Assembly (NCBI GenBank): GCA_008729055.1
Contig: SDUX01000001.1
Span: 620,001-684,000 of the forward strand
DNA: 64,000 bases
Direction: 5' to 3'
Source: Pyropia haitanensis
Lineage: Eukaryota > Rhodophyta > Bangiophyceae > Bangiales > Bangiaceae
Made by a program: the position numbers and the translations under genes. This document shows, piece by piece, positions 24,201 to 34,963 of this stretch (its first letter is position 1; every line of letters begins with the position of its first letter). Below the pieces are notes generated by a model. It was not told where the DNA came from, did no database searches, and saw only the letters and a list, made by a program, of their open reading frames with translations.

Positions 24201-24616
24201 CCCCTGGGGGGGGCGGCGCAAACAGCGCCCGCCGCCGCGCGACGGCGGCCGGCGCGGTGGCGGGGAAGTAGGCCGCGTCGCGCCACGCCTCCGCGTCGAC
24301 CGCGGCCATGAGCGTCGTGTGGCTCGCGGCGCGGCGCTCGGCGGCGCGGGCGGTCTCGCGCTTCTTAAAGCTCACCCCGACGGCGACCAGGTCCGCGTCG
24401 TCCCCGCCGTCTGCGGCAGCGGCCGCGGCGGCGGCGGCCGCCGCCGCGGCGGGGGTGCCCGGCTCGGCCTTGACGTCGCCCATGCCGCCGCGCCGTGACT
24501 CGGTGCGGGCGGCGAGGACGCGGGAGCGCTCCCCCTCGATGCGCTCGTCGACATAGGCAAACGACGGCCGCATCTGCGCGACGGTATGGAGCGGGGTGAG
24601 GACGAGGCGGCCGCCA

Positions 24617-24657
<41 letters not shown>

Positions 24658-25101
24658 CCCTCTTGGCTCCTCCCCCACGCGAGGGGTGACCGCAGCACCG
24701 CCGCCGGCACGCGGTGGCGGCAGAAAGACGGCCGCCACATGGTTGGCGCGCGTCGTCGGCGGCAGCGACGAGGCGAGCGTCTGGACCCCCCCCCCCAGCG
24801 ACGCCAGCCGGTCCGGGTCAAACGAGCGGCCCGACGAGTCCCCCCCTCCCCCCACGGCGGACCGAGAGCTCAAAGTGACTGGCGACGGAAGGCGGCGGAG
24901 GTCCATCTCGTAGGTGGTGGAGGTGGGCCGGAAGCGCAGCGCCACGACCGGCCGGTCCGAGCCGACGGGGACGGCGGCGGCGCGGAGCACGTGCTGCAGC
25001 AGCACAGACCGGGAGCCGGGGGGGGGGAGGGAGAGGTAGACGGCGTGTGTCTCAACGACGGGGTCGTCGCCATCGTCGGCGGCGGCGGGGCCGGTGTCCA
25101 T
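23389..25101 (-). CDS. POLR3E: RNA polymerase III subunit RPC5 (POLR3E/Rpc37)
   Basis: RPC5 pairs with RPC4 (Rpc53) in a TFIIF-like subcomplex of RNA polymerase III that acts in initiation and termination. The start at 25,101 gives 570 residues in one uninterrupted frame. The N terminus DDPVVETHAVYLSLP matches the family's opening (DDPVV-x-E-x-DVYL). TYEMDLRRLPS, NHVAAVFLPP, LVLTPLHTVAQMRPSFAYVD, VGVSFKKRETARAAERRAAS, LLRLPLGAAIRHVVARAR and LRGCWVARA follow in family order. The C-terminal winged-helix-like end is VVLGAFLTARTVAAADVTAA, GWLAEVATRERRVGWVFKVP and HPRLAAAHRAAWEKRV. Poly-Ala loops separate these blocks. The frame is open further upstream to 25,512, but the conserved opening begins just after this Met. 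It converges with the hemerythrin-like gene and is tandem with the membrane-protein gene upstream. Confidence 0.85.
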
Positions 25102-25531
25102 CGCGATACAGAGAGGTTGAGCGGGGGGGGGGTCGAGAGAGAGAGAGCGGGACTCGGGGGAGCACGATGGGCCGAAAGGTGAGAGTCTTCTGGTGGCGGC
25201 TGCGGATTTAGCGGTGGGGGAGGCGGCAAGCAGCACGAGGAGGGGGGAGACGACGAGAGTGGGCCAACGCTTGGGGGCCACCACGTCCGCGGACGGCGGC
25301 AGCGGTCTGCCAGGTCGGAGGCGGACGCGGCGACCACGACGACGCCGCGGAGCCGCTTGCTCGCTGGTCGTCGGTGCCACGTGTGCCACCGACCCGCACG
25401 TTGATCCCGTGATCCAGTAATTTATTGGTTGATGAAATAAATACCAACAGGTAGGAACGGGCGACGTTGCCGCAGATCGTAGCAGGCCTACGACCTCTCG
25501 CACACATAACACACACTGGGGGGTCCATCCG
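25102..25531. promoter_or_regulatory. intergenic region between two minus-strand genes
   Basis: The 3' end of the membrane-protein gene and the promoter of RPC5 must both lie here. A lower-GC patch at 25,410-25,450 (GTAATTTATTGGTTGATGAAATAAATACC) is the clearest signal; on the minus strand it reads as an AT-rich block about 300 bp upstream of the RPC5 start. A GAGAGAGAGAG tract lies at about 25,134-25,146. Confidence 0.4.
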
Positions 25532-27788
25532 TCAGCCGGTGCGCGGGCGCGGCGCGACGCCCCCCTCCCGCGCCGCCCGCGCGGCGCGCTGCCGCGCGCG
25601 CACGCTCCGCGCGAGCATCAGCGTGCCCGGCAACACAACGAGCGTGTACGCGCTGACGCCCGTGAACACGCCCACCACGTTGAACAGGTCGGCGACAAAG
25701 AGGCTCGCGCCCCACGCGACCTTGGGCGTGTACGACTCGACGGCGTACGACTCGAGGGTAAACTCGAGGAGCCAGCTCACGTAGCTGCTGTTGTCCGCGC
25801 GGCCCATCGGGTTGGGCCGCCCGAGCAGCAGCCGGTCCACCCGCTCCGCCACGTACGCGCCGCCGCGGAGCATCGGGATGTCGTCATCGGCGGCGGCGGC
25901 GGCGGCCGCCGCCGCCGCCACCGCCGCGGCCGTCTGTGGCCCGGCGTCGCCGCCGGCCTTGGCGGCCGTGTCCCGCGCCGAGCCGCCGCCGCCGTCGGCG
26001 GCGGGCGGGCCGGCCGAGCGGTTGCCGCCGCCGCCGCCGCCGTCTGGCGGGCGGCGGCGGCGGCGCGCCCCCGCCCCCCCCCCCCGGCGGGACCCCCCCC
26101 CCAGGGCCGTGCCGTTGCCATACCCCGCCACCCGCTTCAACGACAGCCGCACGAGCGCCTGCCCCGCCTCGACGCGGCGGACGAGGTCCTCCCGGTTGGG
26201 GAGCCGCACGCCGCCCCCCCCCCCCCGCCCCCCCCCCAGCGCCACGTCCCCCGGGTCCTGCGCGTACACGCTCACAAAGTGGCTGTAGACGGGCCCGAGG
26301 GCGGCGTGGCGCCACTTGGGAAACCCGTCCACGTCAATGTACGGCGCCGGGGCGGTGCCGAGCGGCGGCGGCCCGCTGCGGCTGAGCAGGTCCAGCACCG
26401 CCGCGTCGGGGCGGGACGACCGCAGCTGCGTCGGCGCGACGCGGAGCGACGCTTCGGGCTGGAAGTAGGGCCCCTCACCGACGGCACGCCAGACGGGTGG
26501 CTTGCAGCGGAGCGTCTCGCGCTCGGGGGCGTCTGGCTCCCCGTCCCGGCCGCGGACGTCAAAGTTGCACGGGAAGATGTCGCCCCGCCAGTCGAGGCGG
26601 TAGCGGATGTCCGTGCCGGCGGGCGCCGGGTAAAAGTAGCCCGAAAAGAGCAGCGTGTTGCACAGGAAGGCGGTGTGCGCGGCGCTCGACGCGAGCACCT
26701 GCAGCTCGTCGTCGGTGGTGGGCCCCTGGAGCATCAGCCACCGGTAGCGGGCGAGCTCCCCGTCGGGCGGCAGCGGCGCGCCGTCATAGTCGAGCACCCG
26801 CGCGGCGGTCAGCCCCGCCGTGTGCGCCCAGATCTGCTCCATCATGATGACCGTCCGCGCGATGGGCATGTCCGGGTAGGGGAAGAAGCACGACTCCACC
26901 GCCTGCGACGCGACCACGTCCACCCGGACGGTCATGTCCGCGCCCGCCGCCGCGGCGGTGCCGTTGAGCACCAGCGCCGGCGAACGGCCGAGGCGGAAGC
27001 ACGCGGCGCACAGGCCCGCCGCCGCCGCCGGCGGCCGCGTGACGCCCAGCGCCAGCGGTGGCACCTCGCCGGGCACGACCGCGCCGCCCCGCGGCGGCGC
27101 CGTCGTCTCGGTCGGCACGCCCGGCCGGCGTGCGGCGGTCGTGCCGCCCGGCACGCCCGTGAACCGGTTGATAGCAGCCGCGTCCATTGTGTCCCCCCCC
27201 CCCGCTCCCGGCTCACACCGGGCGCCCGGTGGACCCAGCGACAGCTCCTCCACCGCGTCCAGGCTGTCTGGGTAGACGGCCGTCACGTCCGCGCCCGCGC
27301 CTGGCCCGATCACCGCCCGCACCGCAAACAGCGGGTAGCCCGGGTGGGTGGCGGTCGGGTAGCGCGCAAACGCCGGCACGCCCAGCAGCGAGGAGCAGAG
27401 GGTGAGGACGGGCAGCGGCAGCGCCGGCGCAAACACCACGTCCCGCACCAGCACCGGGTGCGCGACGCCGTCGGCGTAGGCGCGGCAGAGGAGCGCGAGC
27501 GCGGCGGTCATGCCGGTGAGGGCGGCCGCCCAGGTGGCCGCCGACGCCGCAACGACGGCGGTGGTGGCGGTGCGGGTGCGCGCGGCGGCGGCGGCGGCGG
27601 GCGTGGGGGGGGGGGGGGGGGGGCGGACGGACGCGGCCGTGACCGCCGGGACCACGGCCGCCACGGCCGCCGCCGCTGCCGACCACGGGGGGGGGGGGCG
27701 GGAGGGCGGGGAGAGCCGCCGCCACCCACCGCGCGACGCGGCGGGCGGTGGGGGGCGGCGGCACGCTGTCTTCGCGGCCGCGGCGGCG

Positions 27789-27823
<35 letters not shown>

Positions 27824-27910
27824 TGCCGTCGCCGCTGCCGCCGCCGCCACTGACGCCGCCGCCGTCGCCGCCGCCGCCGCCGCCGCCGCTGCCGCTGCCG
27901 CTGCTGCCAC
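25532..27910 (-). CDS. two-span membrane protein, DEG/ENaC/ASIC-like architecture
   Basis: A membrane protein with one span near each end and a large Cys-containing extracellular or lumenal part. In the 792-residue frame the first span is about residues 118-145 (TWAAALTGMTAALALLC). It is followed after about 25 residues by ALPLPVLTLCSSL, which resembles the FPAVTICN motif after TM1 in DEG/ENaC/ASIC channels. The middle holds PYPDMPIARTVIMMEQIWAH, GYFYPAPAGTDIRYRLDW and several Cys. The second span is near the C terminus (WGASLFVADLFNVVGVFTGV, SAYTLVVLPGTLML), resembling the GGxxGLFxGxSxLxLxE pattern around the selectivity filter, and ends in a basic tail. The family call rests on these two motifs and topology only; other two-span proteins are possible. 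The true start is uncertain: the Ala-rich N terminus at 27,910 is low complexity and the gene may begin at 28,955 (next entry). Stop at 25,532. Confidence 0.55.
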
Positions 27911-28099
27911 CCCCAGCCGACCGGGCGCCCTCGGCGCGGTCCCCCCCCCCTGGCCCGTCCCCGCTGCACGCCGTCACGACGCTCACCCGCCGGGACGCGG
28001 GCAGCGCGACCCCCCCCCCAGCAGCCCCCACCCCCCACAGCAGCCCGGGTCTGCATCTCCACGGCGTCCCCCCCCCCCCCCCCCCTCCCCCCATCAACC

Positions 28100-28280
28100 C
28101 CCCCCCCCCCGCCCCCACGGCGCCACCACACCGTGGACACACCCCCCCCCCCCACCACCCCCCCCTCCCCCCCCCCCTGCGGCAGCGCTGGCGGCGGCAG
28201 CGTCGTCGCCGCCGGGCTCGCCCCCGGCGACACCGTCGACGAAAACGACGGCACCGCCCGCGCACACCCCCCACACGCCG

Positions 28281-28314
<34 letters not shown>

Positions 28315-28326
28315 GGCGGCGGTGGC

Positions 28327-28365
<39 letters not shown>

Positions 28366-28765
28366 CGCGTCGCGGGCGCGGCGGCGCTCGGCGGCGAGCG
28401 CCGCCGTCGCCGCCGCGACGCCCGCGCGGATGGCCGCGACGGCCGCCAGCGGCTGCGCCGCGTCCACGGCGCCGACGGAGAGGGCGAGGACGTCACGGAG
28501 GACCGCGTCCGCGTCGGCGGCGGTGGCGGCAGCGGCGGCGGCGGCGGTGGCGAGGGGGGTGGGGGGGGTTTGGGTGGGTGGGGGGGGGGGGGGGGGTGGG
28601 GGGGGGGGGGGGGCGCTGTCGACGGGCCCCCGCGGCCGTCGCCCGCCGCGGCCGCCGGCGCGCCGCCGCCCGCGGCGGCGGCTGGCCCCGCCGACGCTGA
28701 CGGCCGCGGCGTGGCCGACGCGGCCGACGAGGCCGCCGCGGCGGTGGCGGCGGCGTCGTCGTCAT

Positions 28766-28808
<43 letters not shown>

Positions 28809-28955
28809 CGCCGCGTCGGCGAGCGCGTCCACGTCGGCGCCCGCGGCGACAATGGCGCGCGCGACGGCGGCGGCGGTGACGAGGCGTGCCTCGGCGGCGA
28901 TGAGGGCGGCCTCGACGGCGGTGAGGAGGGGGGCGTCGCGGAAGCGGACGGCCAT
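28100..28955 (-). other. coding-like segment, possible 5' part of the two-span membrane-protein gene
   Basis: An ATG at 28,955 opens a frame with a mixed, helix-forming sequence (MAVRFRDAPLLTAVEAALIA, LVTAAAVARAIVAAGADVDA, then DDDD). After G/C runs near 28,560-28,615 the reading continues in another frame (AVLRDVLALSVGAVDAAQPL, GVAAATAALAAERRRARDAA, then SFSSTVSPGASPAATTLPPP). I do not recognise a family. It may be the N terminus of the downstream membrane protein, linked through further frame joins near 28,000 and 27,690, or a small separate gene. Confidence 0.35.
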
Positions 28956-29409
28956 GGCGGGTGGGGGGGGGGGGGGGGGGGTGGGAGGGGGGGGGAAGGG
29001 GTGGTGCGTGGGGAGGGGCGGGGGGGGTGGGGGGGGGGATGCGCCGCCGAGGGGGTTGAGCGGCGGGTGGGAAGTGCGCTGCGGTGGGATGGCGCGGCGT
29101 CGTGGTGGGACGGCCCGCGCGGGCGGCAAAGGGGGGGGGTGCCGGCGGCGACCCGTCACGACCGGGACGGCCGGGGTGACGCCCGCCGCCACGCCGCGAC
29201 CGCCGCGGCCGCGGCCGCGGCGGCCGCGCCGCCGCCGCGGGCGGTATCGCCGCTGGCCGCCGCGCGCAGGCCGTGTCTGGAGGCGCGAGCCGCTCGGCGG
29301 CGCGGCGGGCGGCTCCCCCCCGCCCCCCCCCCGCCGCGGCCGCAGATCCAGCGGGGTTGCAAGCGGCTCGCGCGCGGCCCACGCGGCCGCCGCGCCACGG
29401 ATGACGTGC

Positions 29410-29456
<47 letters not shown>

Positions 29457-30700
29457 TGCTGCGGCGGGCGCGGGAGATTGCGACGCCGCGACTGCCGGTG
29501 GGCGGGTCGACGCTGGCGCAACGGCGGGGCGGTACAGGAGTGCTCCTCTGGGCGTCTCAGGGCGTCTCTGGTGATACACCGTCCAGTACGAGGCCGGTAG
29601 ACTGTCCGCGTGGGGTGGGGTCCTCGGGTTGTCGCTGCGCTCTCGTTGCGAATTTTCGTTGCGAACAGGGGTCGCAAGGAGTTGAGGGGCCCCCTTTCTG
29701 GACTGTGGACGGAGCTGTTTCTACTCTGTTGCGGTGTTTCGTTTGTAAAGTGGACTTCTGGTCCGTCGCCACGCTTCATCTCGGACGCACAGGAGCGTCT
29801 CGAGCAGAGCTACGCGGTGACACAAGAAACGACGGTGGGGAGAGACCGACAGCATCTTCACAGCGCGTTATACATACAACGTGCTGCATTGCGACACGCA
29901 GATGGTCTCCAACCGATTGCGAGCACACACAACGTCATTGTTGAAAGGCGCCTTCGACCGGGCCAGGAGGGCCAAGAATGTAGAGATGTCCTCCTTTCCG
30001 GGGAAAAATTGCGATGAAGGGGATTTACGGGAAGGTCAGTCAGGCCATTCACTGTCAGATGGGCGGCGGCGCCAGCAGCGGCGCCTGCGGCTCTCAAGGC
30101 AGACGGCTGGCGAATGCCGCGCAGGAGAAGCGTCCTTACACACCAGGAGACTTGCAATCGGAGGGAGATACGAGCTCCGCTTCATGTATCTGCCAATAGG
30201 AGGGCGTGGGCGGTGCCACGTGGTGGGTCTCGCGATGGAAATGAAAGGAAAGATCTCTTTCAAGAAAACGGCCTTGACGGCCTCTGTGCGCGCAAGAAAG
30301 AAATTTCCTGCTTTTTTCCGTACGTGGCGGTAAACTCGACAGCACTACAAAAAAAGGCTATGATCCAAGGAGGCAGTGTCAAAATCAACAGTGAGGTCGC
30401 ACAGAATGGGCGAATTCCTCAAGATGTCGTCAGACGCGCCGGCTTCCACACTCGGTTTTCGCCAGCGCGCGGCCTGTTGATCCGCACGCCGCCCCCCTCC
30501 GTCACGCAACGGCTTGCAGCCGCCGCCGGTGCCGGTGGGCGGCCAGACGCACCGGCCGCCTCCCCCCCCCCCCCCCCCCCGCGACGCCAGTGCCCGCGCG
30601 CCGCGCGTGCCGGCGGGCGGGCGTGGCGTTGGCTCGCCCCGCTGCCGCCAATCCCCCCCCCGATAGCTATCCCCCCCCACCCCCCCCCCCGGTGGCCGCC
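28956..30700. other. intergenic: GC-rich part, then lower-GC island
   Basis: From 28,956 to about 29,550 the DNA is low-complexity GC-rich. From 29,560 to about 30,460 composition is normal to A-rich (for example GAAAGGAAAGATCTCTTTCAAG), with only short open frames and no recognisable domain. It probably carries the divergent promoters of the minus-strand membrane-protein gene and the plus-strand SMIM4-like gene. The last 200 bp are C-rich and lead to the ATG at 30,701. Confidence 0.4.
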
Positions 30701-32105
30701 ATGTTCATGCACCCCGCCGATGCGGTGCTGCTGCGCCGCTCCCTCCGCCGCGTCGTCCCGTCGGTACGTACTGGGGAGAGGGAGGGGGGGGGGGGGGGGG
30801 GGGTCGCGGCAGTCTGGGTAGGGGGCGGGTCGTCTGGCGCAACGTGGCGTGGCCACCAGCGGGGCGCGCCCCGCCGTGGCAGCGGCGGCACGGACCGAGC
30901 GCCGTTTTTTTGGGGGGGAAGGTGCGGGGCGTGGGGGGGGCGGCTTTGGCTGACTCGTCCCGTGCCCATCGCCCGCCCTCCCCCCCCCGCCGCGCTTTCC
31001 TTTTCTGTTGTCCTTGTCTGTGGTTGGGGGGGGGGGGGGGGGGTGCCGCTGCCCTGGGGGCTGGCCCGCCGTGCCCCGCCGTCGTTGCGGCATCCGGCCT
31101 GCGGCGGGTGGCCGCGGCGGTTGGGGGGGGGGGGGGGGGGTGGGGCGGCGTGGCATCGTGCAGCTGTTCTTGGCGGGCGCCGCGATGGAAGGTACGGCCG
31201 CGGCCGTCAGTGGGAGCTGCGGGCCGCGGCGGCGGCGGGTGCGTGGGCGGACGGGCGGGCGGACGGGGGTGCGCGGTGGCGTTCCCGTGGCCGCCCGCAC
31301 GGCGGTGTGTGCGTGAGACGGGGGCGGCAGCTGGCGGTGGGGGCGCTGACGTAGTGTGCGCACGCACGGACCTTGTCCTTTTGTTTCCTTTTTTGGCTGT
31401 GGGTGTATCGGCATGGGCGTGCGTGCGCCCTGCTCCGCTGCTGCGGTCTATTCGTCCTCCTTCCTCGTGGCCGTGGCCGCGGCGTGCACGCCTGGCCGTC
31501 CGCCCCCGCCGCAGCGTTTATGATCTACGTGCCGATTGGCGGCCGCACGTTTTGTACGTGCCCCGCCGCTCCGTTGCGCTGGTGAGGAGGGGCGGGCGGT
31601 CTTGGCGGGGAGGGGCGGAAGGCGCCCCCAGGTGCGTGCTGCTGCCTCTGCCGTAGGCGCCCCACGCGTGCCTACCGCCCCCGCCGTCGCCCGCACGCGG
31701 CGCGCTGCCACGCCCAGACGCACGCCTGACCACGCATTGCCGGGTATCCCCCTCCGCCCTTCCACCCTTGCCCGTGCCCACCCCCCCCCCCCCCCCGCAC
31801 CCTCTCGCTCTGTGCTGTGGCGGTTTCCTTGCCCGCCCGTCGGCGCGGCCCCCACGCGGCGGGCGGCCGCGCGCCCGCCATACCCGCTTACCCCAGATGA
31901 CGTGGCCAAGGAGAAGGAGGCGGAGCGGCGGGCGGAGGGTGGCCGCGTGCGCGACATCCTCCGCAGTGCGACGGCGGCGCGGGCCGACGCGGCGGGCCCG
32001 CCGCCGCCGCCGCCGCCGCCGCTGCAGCCGGTCCCACCGTCGCCGCCGTCGCCGCCAACGTTGTCGGCTGAGCAGCCGCGGCCGCGGGGCGCAGGGGGCG
32101 GGTAG
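30701..32105 (+). CDS. SMIM4: SMIM4/UQCC5-like mitochondrial protein, four exons
   Basis: SMIM4 (UQCC5) is a small inner-membrane factor for mitochondrial complex III (cytochrome b) assembly in animals. The gene is spread over four exons: 30,701-30,763, 31,164-31,191, 31,515-31,553 and 31,897-32,105, giving 112 residues. Donors are GTACGT, GTACGG and GTACGT; acceptors are GCAG, GCAG and CCCAG; phases (0, 1, 2) agree at every join. The spliced product has MFMHPADAVLLRRSLRRVVP, a single span with LFLAGAAMEAFMIYVPIGG, then RTFYDVAKEKEAERRAE. This lines up with the animal pattern LGGTME-x-x-MIKV-x-x-G-x-x-TFYD followed by a charged K/R-x-x-E-R helix. The Pro-rich C-terminal tail is extra. None of the exons would be found by open-frame search, since two are only 28 and 39 bp. 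It is tail-to-tail with MsrA. Splicing is inferred from homology and phase, not from transcripts. Confidence 0.75.
30764..31163 (+). other. SMIM4-like intron 1
   Basis: 400 bp, GTACGT donor, GTGCAG acceptor. Contains long G runs and a T-rich patch (CTTTCCTTTTCTGTTGTCC). Confidence 0.7.
31192..31514 (+). other. SMIM4-like intron 2
   Basis: 323 bp, GTACGG donor, CCGCAG acceptor; a T-rich patch (CCTTTTGTTTCCTTTTTTGG) lies at about 31,376-31,395. Confidence 0.7.
31554..31896 (+). other. SMIM4-like intron 3
   Basis: 343 bp, GTACGT donor, TACCCCAG acceptor. Interior is GC-rich with a C run at about 31,780-31,796. Confidence 0.7.
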
Positions 32106-32447
32106 GGGCTCCGCCGCACCACGCGCTCTGCTTTGGTTTTGGCGTTTGAGTTTTCCGCGCGGTCGCGGGTGCGCCCAGCGTGGCGGGTGCAGCACAGTCG
32201 GCAAGCACCTCGCCCTGCGCGGTGTGATGGGGTGGCCAACACCGCGGCGGACGGGGTGACCCACTGCGTCATCGCGTCACACTCGAGACACCTAGGTTTC
32301 ATTCCCGCGTGGCGCGCGCAGCGGCGGCTAACCCCCCGCGGTGGCAATGGCACCACGCATACACATCCCGCACGAGAAACTTTACACGATACAACTCTAG
32401 CACACGCCCAACCCCCACCCACTCCAGAACACCCGCCGCACGCCGCC
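32106..32447. other. convergent intergenic region
   Basis: Lies between the stops of the SMIM4-like gene (+) and MsrA (-). Composition is closer to average (GAGAAACTTTACACGATACAAC near 32,370). No open frame of interest. Confidence 0.4.
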
Positions 32448-33516
32448 TCAATCCACGGGCGTGTACAGCCCCGTGCCGTGGCTCGGGCAGTACCCCCCCG
32501 GGTTGGCGTCCAGGTACTGCTGGTGGTACGCCTCGGCATAGTAAAACGGCTTTGCCGCCGCGTCCTCAATCTCCGTCGTCGCGCCGTTGCGGCGGCCCTT
32601 GGCGCACTCGTTAAAGTGGGCCATCGTGCGCTCCGCCTCTGCCTTTTGGGCGGCGCTCGTGTAAAAGATGGCCGACCGGTACTGGGTGCCCACGTCGTTG
32701 CCCTGCCGGTTGGCGGTCGTCGGGTCGTGCGCCGCCCAAAAGACGTTGCACATCTTGGTATACGACGTGGCGGCCGTATCAAAGACCACCTTGACCACCT
32801 CCGTGTGGCCCGTGCCGCCCGTGCAGACGCCCCGGTACGTCGGGTTCTCCACCTCGCCGCCCTGGTAGCCGACCGCGGTGGAGACTACGCCGGGGGTGGT
32901 CCAAAACGTCTTTTCCAGGCCCCAAAAGCAGCCGCCCGCAAAGTAGGCGGTTTCATAGCCCTTGGACGCCCACGTGCCGTCATCCTTGAGAGGGCTCCCG
33001 AGGACGCGATGCTTGGCCGGCTGCAGTCGCCAAGCCAAGGGGTGACAACATACAATAAAGACACAGCCAACACGGGAGAGAAGAAGAGAACAAAAACACA
33101 GCAACGATGAAGCCCGTCAGTCACTGGTCACGCCCGCCGGCTACTCCCGGTCAGCACACCACGGGCGCTGCCACGCAATGGCAGAAAACAAACGCCGCCA
33201 GCTCACAGACAAACTCCCGTCAGCACCACGCCACTGTGTGTGTGCGACAAAGACGCTGCCAACGTACCACCTGCATCGGCTCGGGCTGCGACAGCAGCGA
33301 CGCGCCCGCATTCTTGATGGCGTCAAACAGCCCCATGGCGGGCGCCGACGGCGTCACCACCGCCCGGCGCGTCGGCAGCGGCGTACACACCCCCCCCGAC
33401 CGCGGCGCGCGCAGGGAGGAGAGGAAGGAGGAAGAGGCAGAGGAGGTGGCCGCCGCAGCGGGGAGCCCAGACGTCAGGCGCACCACAGCGACGCTGTGCG
33501 CAAAGGCGGCGTGCAT
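32448..33516 (-). CDS. MSRA: peptide-methionine (S)-S-oxide reductase MsrA (two exons)
   Basis: MsrA reduces the S epimer of methionine sulfoxide in proteins, using a catalytic Cys and thioredoxin. Exon 1 is 33,268-33,516 (83 codons) and exon 2 is 32,448-33,020 (190 residues), total 273. The 247-bp intron (33,021-33,267) has a GTACGT donor and an ACTGCAG acceptor; choosing this donor gives PMQVPAKHRVLGSPL across the join, as in bacterial MsrA. Exon 2 has the active site YFAGGCFWGLEKTFW, then GYQGG, NPTYRGVCTGGTGHTEVVKV, HDPTTANRQGNDVGTQYRSA, TTEI, PFYYAEAYHQQYL and NPGGYC. The first 60 residues are rich in Ser, Ala and Arg with few acids, consistent with a plastid or mitochondrial transit peptide before MGLFDAIKNAG, which could be the start of a cytosolic form. 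C-terminal resolving Cys as in plant forms is limited to GYC. Confidence 0.88.
33021..33267 (-). other. MsrA intron
   Basis: 247 bp on the minus strand; GTACGT donor at 33,267 and ACTGCAG acceptor ending at 33,021, preceded by a T-rich stretch (GTGTTTTTGTTCTCTTCTTC). Phase 0. Confidence 0.75.
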
Positions 33517-34576
33517 CTCAGCAAAGCCGGGCGGCGGCAGCGGGGGTGGGTGGCGCGCGCGGAGTAGACGGGCGAGACGTAGGAGTCGCAGGGTAACGGG
33601 GATAGAACCAAGAGGGGACGGACGCAGTGGTATCGTGGCGTTCAGCGGGGGCAGTCTCGCAGGGCGAGGTGTAGCTCTTTGTAGCGTGGCAGTGAGAGAG
33701 GCGGCTTGATGGAACCAGACGCCGAGACGCCACATCGACAGGACTCCTTCCAGCCGCGCTTGCGGCGACAGCGTCGGTGGAGGGTGCAAAGGAGCTGTGA
33801 AGTTAAGGATGCAGGGATCTGGACAACTCCTCAGGAAAAGTCAGCATTGCTGGATATTTGTTGTTGAATTGTGGGCGACCCTCGAGGTTTCATACATGGA
33901 AAGGCGGGGTTCACCGTTTTTTCCTTCTCAAAGTGAGGCCTCATGAACAAACGTCAAGGGCGTCTTGACCGGGCAAGCCCGGCTGTGGAGCTCCTGCGAG
34001 AGGGGGTCCGCAACGACCCCGCGGCGCCCTGGCGGGGAAAGGGCTGACCAGCGTCGAGGTCGTGGGAGGGGTGGTGAGGTGGGGCAGCGGGGGGCACCCG
34101 AGGCGGGCGGCCGCGCGAGGTGGACGGCGCGGCTGCCCGTCGCGGCAGCGACTGTACTCGAAGCAGCGGAGAGCCGCCTGCCTGGGTGATTGGTCCCGCC
34201 CGCCGGGGTGTGTGACCGTACCGCCCGTGTGGTCATGCGCGTGATTTTTGGGCGGCACCCTTCCGTACGGCTGCGCGAGGCTGGTGGGCGTCGGACGCCT
34301 ACGCGTTGTTTGTTGCTCGCGCCTGATGCAGTTGTCGACATTGAGGGTGCTGTGCTGCACCAGCAGAGGTGGGGGTGTTGGACGTTGGCGAATGCCATAC
34401 CCAGCCACGGTACAATGGGAGACAACCGCAACAGACTGGGCGCTGCCGCCCGGGACCACGGTGGCCACGGCACACACAACCGTATATTCGAGTTACAGGG
34501 GGACCTCCCCGGCTCTGACCCCCATCCCAACGCCCACCGCACACCCACCGCGAGGCGGTGAGTCCGCAGGGCCACC
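33517..34576. other. intergenic region between MsrA and the CAP-Kazal gene
   Basis: Contains the MsrA promoter (33,520-33,800) and the 3' flank of the CAP-Kazal gene. A lower-GC island at 33,790-33,950 (TTGCTGGATATTTGTTGTTG) stands out. An open frame runs through 33,928-34,576 but follows the CAP-Kazal stop in another frame and has no domain. Confidence 0.4.
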
Positions 34577-34920
34577 TCAGCACGCCGTCCACTTGGCCAC
34601 CGAGATGCGAAAGCGCGCGCGGCAGCTCGCCACGTTGAGCAGGCACTCGGTCGCGTACGTGACGCCGTTGCTCCCACACACCGGCGCCGCCGGGACGCCC
34701 GCCACACAAAACTTGGCCGCCCGGCACGGGATGCGGGGCGCAAAGTCGGCGCACCGGGTCCAGGTTTCAAACCAGCACGCCGCCGCCGGGCCCACCCGCG
34801 TGCACGTGCTGACCTTGCACATCCGCCGCCACGGGCGGTCGTACCAGCCGACGCGCGTCGGCGCGGGGGCGGTGGCGCCCGCGCCGCCACCGCTGCCGCC
34901 GCTGCCGCCGCCGCCACCAC

Positions 34921-34963
<43 letters not shown>

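Noticed and set aside
27213..29579. 788-codon minus-strand frame as a separate gene
   Set aside because: Most of it is Arg/Pro shadow of the membrane-protein gene. Only small parts (near 28,955 and 27,950) look coding and are treated as possible pieces of that gene.
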